Source of the DNA: Corella eumyota
Lineage: Eukaryota; Chordata; Ascidiacea; Phlebobranchia; Corellidae
Direction: 5' to 3'
NCBI GenBank assembly: GCA_963082875.1
Contig: OY720097.1
Span: 17,740,501-17,804,500, forward strand
DNA: 64,000 nt
The position numbers were made by a program, and so were the translations under genes. Each line of letters starts with the position of its first letter. The stretch's first letter is position 1. The notes under the pieces are model-generated. The model had not been told where the DNA came from. It saw only the letters and a program-made list of their open reading frames with translations, and made no database searches. Of the stretch, positions 57,301 to 64,000 are shown piece by piece.

Positions 57301-59823
57301 CTAATCGATCTTTTCGTAAAGTTAACAGCACTGTAAGATTTGTAGAAAAACTTAAATCATCATCTGGTTTTCCTTTATCACATCTCCAAAGAACACGACT
57401 AAGTGTAAGTGTTAATAAGTATCCAAAACCTAAAAAGAAGTAAATTAAACTGGTTTTATATTTTAGGACTTGTTAGAAGTGTTAGTGAGTTCATCGCGGG
57501 CAGATGACCGAGTTTATGCAGCAAGATCGTTAGGTTCATTGGGCATAACTGCTTGTGACGAAATTACACCAAATCTTATTGAGGCCCTTGCTCAAGAAAA
57601 ATTCTCCTCTGTTCGGTTTGAGATTGCAAAGGCACTTATAACACTAGGTATTTAATTGCTTTTAGAATATAAGAATTGGTATGAAATTGAGCCTCTGTAC
57701 AAACAGATATATATTTAAATAAAATTTAAATCCTATTTATTAAGGTGAATGGCACCCCACTGCTATACTGGAGTTAAACAATCACTTAGATGGAAGTCAA
57801 CAAGAAGTCTGTCTTGATATTTTGGAGCATATTGCATGTAGTGATGATGTGGGAGCGATATATCTACATGTTGATGAAATACCGGAGATACAAAAATTAA
57901 TTGAAGTAAAACAAATTTATTCGTTGGCAATATTTTAAAATTTTAAAAAAAATTATATAATGCCAAACTTAATGGTTAAAAAGTTTGAAATGGTATTCTT
58001 TTTTTTAATAATGAATTAATAATTTATTTGTCTATTTAGAGTCTTCATTATTTGGCTTCAATGCCAGATGCAGAAGAAATTTCCTTTCAGGCTTCAGTTT
58101 GTTTGGGTGAAATATGTGGCATTTATGATTCAACATCTTGTAATATTGCCACATCCAAACTGTTGGAAGTTATTCAGGTGTATAAAATCATTTTTTACGA
58201 ATTAAAAAAAATATTTTTGTTTTTTACGAACTGTAAATGAATGAAAAATCATTCATATTTTTATTTTTATAAACTGAAAAAAATATTTTTGATTTCACAT
58301 TTTTTAGAGTACAACCAAATGGAATTGGCATGCTCAAGCACTTGAAGTGTTGATAAGAAGATTGGACAGCAGTAGTGCTATGACAGTTAAGGCAATTATT
58401 AAACAACTTAAAAATGCAACTAAGTGGAAGGATAGACTTGCAGCTGCCCTGTTGATTGCTTATGCTGGACCATCATTTGTAAATAACAATTTGTTTTATG
58501 TTTTGTGGTGGCAGTTTTGAATTTTTAAGATGTTATTTTACTAACTGTTTTTTTAATAACAAAAATGTTTATTTTAAGGTTGTAAACGTAATGTTAAACT
58601 TTAATTTTATTGAAGATATTCAGGGTTTACACAGAGGATGAAATATTTGCCATACTTGAAAGTAAGTTATGGGATGATTCAAAAAGAGATGTTAGACTTG
58701 GTGTATCACAAGCTTTTACTGCATTGGGGTTAAGAACCAGGTAATTAGTTGTTACAATAGCTTTGCCATTTTACTTTTTAATAAATATTTCCATAAAACA
58801 ATTTAAAACACATGTCATTTATGAGCCTCTAACCAATATTTTGTTTAATACAACAAATTATTGAAGTTGCTTTTTTATAAACAAATTTAAAAAAAATAAA
58901 AATAGCTGAGTGACCTTTTTTCACAATGAAGGTTGTTGGATGAATTGGGGGAAAGAATTATAAGCCCAAACCCTGAACTTCGATCACAAGCTGTTATGTC
59001 CATGTCAGCTGTTGGAATTAAATCTGATAAAACTTTAAGATCTCTTGTTGAGATGTTAGGATTGGATGGTAGTGACTATGTTCGACTTCAGGTAACATAA
59101 CACATCTTAAAGCCAAAGAATTTCTTATTTAAAATACACAAATCTTGCTTAATGTGACCCTAAATTAGAAGTTGGTGGTTAATGATCTCTATTTAGATTA
59201 TGAGAACTTTTCATGCACTTGGTATAACTGATATCAGAGTGGTGAGAGCGCTAAGGGAAAGGGAAAAGGGAGGAGGACCACTTGCAAGGTAAACGTTTAA
59301 CCTAAAAATATTTTTAATACACCATGTTATGTAGTAATTTTTAAAAAATCCATACCACTTTTGGATTATTTTTATTTATTGTCATGAGGTATAAATAATA
59401 ATAAAATATGGATTTTTTTACCTTTATATTTTATAAGGAATTCAATTGTTATCTTTTAGAGAGGCTTCGAAAATTCTTTCACTTATGGATGTTAGGTTGA
59501 CTACTGGAGTTACCAGTCTACCACCAAGTCGCCAAAAAACCACAGAGAAGAGTGCATCAGATGGTCGCATCACCACTTCGTTTTCATGGACATCTTCACA
59601 ATGGGGTGGTTACCGTAGCAACATGACAACTAGGGAGTCGAGAAAACGACACACAAGAGGTGGAACGTCATCTCAACGGAAAAATACATATTCTGACGAG
59701 ACAACCCCACAATATCAAATTGTTTCTACGGCGGTTCAGAGACCGAAAGTATCGGCAGGAAGTCTTAGAAGGTCGACAACAAGTCGTGGCACATATCTAA
59801 CCAGTGCTAGCAGTTACTTTTAA
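54374..59823 (+). CDS. HEAT-repeat protein with N-terminal coiled coil, function unknown
   Basis: About 18 exons join into a protein of roughly 850 residues. The N-terminus (MKADMLSIRRSDKELQMV, then LNETTEVIETLDKAINQY and GQHLKLILGILETLNKEIK, AELLRQRVSWLERRLEKI) is helical and probably a coiled coil. The middle is Ser/Thr-rich with conserved-looking patches (MYWNVGHHRFSYTENMGPLL, YCSDRWTDAKPHEGI). From about 57300 come HEAT repeats: YAARSLGSLGITACDEITP, VRFEIAKALITLGEWHPTAI, ISFQASVCLGEICGIYD, VRLGVSQAFTALGLRTRLL, RSQAVMSMSAVGIKSD. The C-terminus is basic and Ser/Arg-rich (SLRRSTTSRGTYLT). The layout suggests a scaffold, perhaps ciliary or HEATR4/HEATR9-like, but I do not recognise it and give no symbol. 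It converges on TRMT44 with only 131 bases between stop codons. Confidence 0.75.
54878..54984 (-). mobile_element. Fragment of the tRNA-derived SINE in an intron of the HEAT-repeat gene
   Basis: On the minus strand it contains GGGTTTAATCCCTGCC (decayed box B), AAGTAAGGCGCTATAAC and TGCTGAGCC, the same middle segment as the copy at 5779-6058. The tRNA 5' part and the tail are missing or too diverged to see. It is clearly older than the other two copies. Confidence 0.75.
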
Positions 59824-59954
59824 AAAACTTTTGTGCTTGATTATTTTAATGATTGCATCAATCAAAATCAGGTTGTTTTTGTTATACCTTTTATTTTACA
59901 TTTTACCCACGTTTTTCTAAAGATTGCACTGCACTTAGATTATTTAGAATGAAA

Positions 59955-62477
59955 TTAAAAAATTTTATTTTTTGCTCGTGATAAAACAATGAGGTCATTT
60001 TCATGTGCAAAAGAACATTCACTTGAAGCCCTTGGACATCCATCAGGATGGTTGGAATAAAACCAACAAGGTTTCGTCTTCTTAAAATCTCCTTTTATGA
60101 CTTTTCGTTTTTTGACTATCGGCTCATTTAAATCACACCAGTTTCTTATTTTCACACGACTATTTTTAACTTCAAAAACCTAAATTCAATATACAAAAAA
60201 TTAAGAAGTAGTAGAGAGGGGTATTTGGGAGATTGGAAATAAGTTTTTACATTAACACATTCTTATTTAAAGTGGTCATGTAGAAATAAACAAATCTTTA
60301 CCTGGTGATAGTTTCTGAGTAGGGTTTGTAAACCTCCACATTCACTTTTCAGCTTTGATCTTTGTTGATCATCAAACAATAAAGCAGCTTCACTGATAGT
60401 TATCTTCCCACCCTTATTCCATGATTTTGTGTCTTTGTAATTAATAACAGTTTAAAAATTAATTTAAATGTACTTGTACAGCAAATTGTTTAAAAAAAAT
60501 GATGATGAGGCAATTATAAAAAAAAACAAAAATTAAAAATAGTAGGCTTATTGAAAATTAGATGCAAAAAATTTAATTATATTACCAGAATTACATATTT
60601 CTATGTTTGTGGTTTCTAAGAGTTTGGAAACGATTGTTTTCACTATCTCTGTTCGAATTCCTTTGTCTAACTTTGTGCAATTTTTTATCTTTTCCTCTTT
60701 AGGTCTACTTGTAAATACACAATCAACATGTTTTCTGGATTCAATAAAATGTTCTACATCTTGAAGTTTTTTTAAATGATCAGATTCCTCATATTTTCTT
60801 TCCATACCAACAAAACAAACCTAAAAATAAATGTATTATTTTTTGAATTAAAATTCTTAAATCTTTTGCCAAAAAATTTATTATTTTTTTACCCTTTTTG
60901 TTGATGGGATTCTCATAACATCTTGTTTCATATCAAAACCACATATTTTTCCAACTTGTTCCACAAAATCCAAGTAATCCCAGTACTGTCCATGTAAGGA
61001 TTTTTTTCTTTCGTATTTCCCATAAAAATCAAAAAAACAGCAAGGAAGAACCCAGAACCTTGTATTATAACTTGATCTGAAATATGGTAAAACACAATAA
61101 AAATTCTGCAAAAAAATAAACCATAAATTTTAACAGAAAAAAAAATTCTTTTCACCTTAATGCCATAACTGGTATCCATGGTGTAAGTTCATCTGAGTGG
61201 TTTCCTAACAACCAATCATAACCTTTGATCGTTTCCAGGTTTTCTGGTGTCACAACTGATTCCTTTAAATTTGCTTTGTCTTCAAATAAATCCCAAATTT
61301 TTCGCTTCCTTATATCTAAACCCATGCCAGGATGCTAAGTAAAACAAGAGTAGAATAAAAAGTATTTAAAATATTTCTTTCTAACCGAGTAGTTTAAAAA
61401 ATTACCCATTTATTTAATAAAATTTAAGAGATTATTATCTCTGATTTTTACTCAACTGAACATTTATTCTTACCCCTTCTGAATTTAAAATATAAACAAG
61501 AAGTCCGTTTCCACACCCAAGATCAACAAAGCTTTGTTGTTTGGTAATGCTTTTATCTTCACGTTCTTGTTGCCAAAGAGTTATCAGATATGAAGCAATT
61601 GCAACATCTTCATAAACGTATTTTTGTGGGTCAGTTACTTCTGGCCAAACCTTAAAACATATAGAAAAAATAGTTGTTAGATAAATATATGCAATTTTGG
61701 GCAAATTAAAGTTTAATTTACACTAACCTTGGCTAATTCAAGTCCATATTTCTTTTTTAAATGGTTATACATTTTTGTGTACACCTCCGCGTCAATAAGT
61801 GACAAAGATGGTGGAAAGGAAATGGAAGGTTTTTGTGACTTTTCTGTTTGTTTCAATATTTCTTCATTACTCCATTTTATAATTGTTGGCAACAGTTTAT
61901 TTTTGATCCATTTTTCGGTTGGCCAACAATCTTTTAATTTCGAAACATTCACAGTTTCAATTTCATCAGAGTCAGTAGTTGTCTTGTAGTTTAAACTACA
62001 TGCTGATATTGTGCTTGCACATTTTTCACAAAAATGAAAATATAGTAAATAAAGCATGCCATTATTTGCAATCATATAGGTTTCCGTTATTGGCACAAAA
62101 ATAATAAGATCAGGAAAAGAAATCACTAATTCATGACTGTTTTTGTAACAATCTGGTCTTCTGGGAACCAATTTTCTAATTATAAAATTTATACCAAGAT
62201 AGTCTTTACTATTTATCAGTGATTTTCCACATGTAGATTTTACCTCCTTTAATTTCTCAAAAACATCAGTTTTAACAAATGTAAGGGTTTCTTGGGGAAG
62301 GGAATTCTCATTAGGGTTGCATTTAATTTCTGTTTGATTTAATTCTGATACAATACAACAGCTTATCAGCTTATTACACACATTTGGTCGATTTACCCAT
62401 ATTGACACTGCTTTTGAGAAAGTTTCAACCGTTCCGTTGCTGTTTAAAGAATTGATGTTTAAGTCCGACCATTTCAT
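59955..62477 (-). CDS. TRMT44: TRMT44, tRNA-Ser Um44 methyltransferase with CCCH finger
   Basis: The start is at 62477 (MKWSDLNINSL). A first exon of about 245 codons carries the family N-terminal domain (INFIIRKLVPRRPDCYKN, LIIFVPITETYM, LLYFHFCEKC, KYGLELAKVWPEVTDPQKYV). Next comes the SAM-binding motif I, FVDLGCGNGLLVYILNSEGH, with GMGLDIRKRKIWD. Catalytic-domain motifs follow: LLGNHSDELTPWIPVMA and FWVLPCCFFDFYGKY. The C-terminus has a CCCH zinc finger, CWFYSNHPDGCPRASSECSFAH (C-x8-C-x7-C-x3-H by eye), then ends AKNKIF. Length about 640 residues. It 2'-O-methylates U44 of tRNA-Ser in the cytoplasm. DCAF10 lies just upstream on the same strand with only 288 bases between. Confidence 0.92.
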
Positions 62478-62501
62478 TTTATTTACCTACCACAAATGTA
62501 T

Positions 62502-62503
62502 CT
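62502..62503 (-). promoter_or_regulatory. Possible trans-splice acceptor before TRMT44
   Basis: On the minus strand a strong pyrimidine run (CTTTTTTTTTCAG) ends with an AG about 25 bases before the TRMT44 start codon. No donor is needed nearby if a spliced leader is used. It could equally be the acceptor of a 5' UTR intron. Confidence 0.4.
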
Positions 62504-62765
62504 GAAAAAAAAAGTTTGCAGTTTACATTTTAAAAAGTTGATTGGACTCCTAGAAATTTTTTTTACAAAAACAATGACTTTGGTAAAACAGGATTGCACA
62601 ATTTAGTAACTACAAACTCCATTGATTTGAATTTCAAAAACTACACAATAAATAATAAGGTAACATGTATGGTAAGATCTTTATAACAAAAAAGTCAGTA
62701 GGAGAATAACAAAGAAAAGAAAGGCAGGACAACACAAGAAAATATTAAAACACCAAATATATTAT

Positions 62766-64000
62766 TTACAGAACAGTGTCATACAAAACAATATGTCCGT
62801 CTTTAGAACCAGTTGCCACTTGCATGTGGGTGGGTGAAAAGCAAGCAGATAGCACCATACTTCGATGGCCAAAACAATAAGCCACATCATGCAAAGGTTT
62901 GGTATTTATATCATTATAACTGGGTAGCACTTGATCACCAGTATCATCCCAGTTGTGAGTTTCATTTAGGCGTGAGGATATGTGTGTTCTGTAGTCAGAT
63001 AACTTTCTGTCAAATGATGTTATTCGTATACCGTAACCAAATGGTGATGCAATCAACTTTCCACAAGGAGAAAAACATATTTCTTGAATGTATTCGCTAT
63101 TTTCTGGGCCATCTTCTAGCACAATATTGGTTGGTAACCCTCTGGGTAAAGGTAAATCAGAAGGGTTGCTGTAATTAGTGTCTTCCCAAGCATTGTTACC
63201 ATAATTTTTTCCATTATAATATGACCATGTATTATGCACAGTTGTGTACTGAAAAAGCATAAGAATATCAATTAGGTTCAATATATTAATAGATTTAACT
63301 TTATTGTTACATACATCACGTAGGTGGTGTGTTTCCCCACTAGGACTTTGTCTGCTTGATAATTCCAATCGATCGTAACGTATGACAACAGCTAAACTCT
63401 CAGGGTGGACATCAATCGCTCGGCAAAAAATGGAAATTTTATTATTTTTATCTTCTTCATCTTTGTAACCATAGTACAACTCTAAATGATTTCTCCTGAA
63501 CACAAAATAAGATACTGGCTTTTAATGTTGTATGACTGTTTTTGTTTTTTAAATGTATAAAAATCAAGTTAACAGACGTGAAAATTTGAATGCAATTAAC
63601 AACTTGACATATTTATATTAAAATCTAAAAAACAACAATAATCATACTTAGTGATTGGGAGAGATTGAAGATCATATTTGTCTTTAGAATCAACATTCCT
63701 ACTTTGATTATTAAAACTTATCGAGTTTTCTCTGTGATTCATTTTGAACTGGATTTCATGAATGTCATTTTCGAGATTCAATAACTATTGAAATATAAAA
63801 CACTTTTTAATTGGGTTCCATTAAGAAACAACTTTACCAGAATAAATTTACTCACATCAAGGTTATGAATAGCAATAAGATCAGCAGTTTGTACAGAACT
63901 AATGTACATGCTGTTTCCATCAGGTGACAATCTCATTCTCATTAAATTTGCACATTTTAAAATTCTTCTAGGTTTGCATTCTCCATTCGATAAAAGACTA
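62766..64000 (-). CDS. DCAF10: DCAF10 (WDR32), CUL4-DDB1 substrate receptor, C-terminal part
   Basis: The 5' end lies beyond the window. The right-most exon gives NLMRMRLSPDGNSMYISS and LIAIHNLD, matching human DCAF10 'FLMRMRLTPD...LHDLDL'. Lower exons give FCRAIDVHPESLAVVIRYD, then YIQEICFSPCGKLIASPFGYGIRITSFD and the end GHRSMVLSACFSPTHMQVATGSKDGHIVLYD, again close to the human C-terminus. These are the last WD40 blades. A serine/asparagine-rich insert (about 63596-63781) splits the propeller, as in vertebrates. DCAFs bring substrates to the CRL4 ubiquitin ligase in the nucleus and cytosol. The WDxR boxes would be upstream of the visible part. Confidence 0.9.

Noticed and set aside
62813-63178. 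121-codon plus-strand frame
   Set aside because: Antisense to DCAF10 exons with clear WD40 motifs.
1-64000. CRISPR arrays, bacterial operons, viral or retroviral relics
   Set aside because: Spliced animal genes fill the window; no spaced direct-repeat array and no reverse transcriptase, capsid or long terminal repeat was recognised.

Overview
The window is nuclear DNA from an animal with a small, AT-rich, gene-dense genome. Genes have many short introns (mostly 60-300 bases) with GT-AG ends, intergenic gaps are short, and there are several head-to-head pairs and very tight same-strand pairs. The proteins read as clear animal orthologues at chordate-like similarity (ABHD14, GLMP, SYNCRIP/HNRNPR, NMT, NAPRT, DCTN5, TMTC3, TM6SF, DCP1, TRAPPC2, RPL10A, MOSPD2, TRMT44, DCAF10). 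The compactness, the base composition, the possible polycistronic pairs and a tRNA-derived SINE fit an ascidian tunicate of the Ciona type best. This is an inference; no species marker was tested.

Layout. 1-8.7 kb: 3' part of a FYVE-finger plus armadillo-repeat gene (+), ABHD14 (+), the SprT-type protease GCNA (-), a SINE, then lysosomal GLMP (+) behind a CLEAR-type E-box. 9-22.2 kb: SYNCRIP/HNRNPR (-) with a long 3' UTR, head-to-head with NMT (+), which converges on NAPRT (-). 22.8-38.8 kb: DCTN5 and TMTC3 (+, possibly one operon), TM6SF (+), DCP1 (+) followed by about 3 kb without genes, TRAPPC2 (+). 39.2-42.1 kb: a small COXFA4/NDUFA4-like gene (-) head-to-head with RPL10A (+). 42.5-48.3 kb: two tandem bacterial GlpQ-type glycerophosphodiesterase genes (-), one of which carries an intronless PITP gene (+) inside an intron. 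49-64 kb: MOSPD2 (-) head-to-head with an unnamed HEAT-repeat gene (+), then TRMT44 and DCAF10 (-, possibly one operon).

The most notable finds are: (i) an RPL10A gene whose introns 1 and 3 hold box C/D snoRNA candidates with boxes, terminal stems and rRNA complementarity, and whose intron 5 holds an H/ACA candidate; (ii) the nested, intronless, divergent PITP inside a GlpQ-type GDPD gene, and the tandem GDPD pair with different membrane attachment; (iii) a near-perfect 22-bp hairpin of microRNA-precursor size between RPL10A and its divergent neighbour; (iv) TCACGTGA palindromes in front of the lysosome- and endosome-linked genes GLMP and MOSPD2; (v) a SINE family with a shared head and tail but a variable middle.

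Intron and exon limits were read by eye from splice signals and reading frame. Outer CDS limits are reliable; some inner junctions may be off by a few bases. No viral or retroviral element was recognised.
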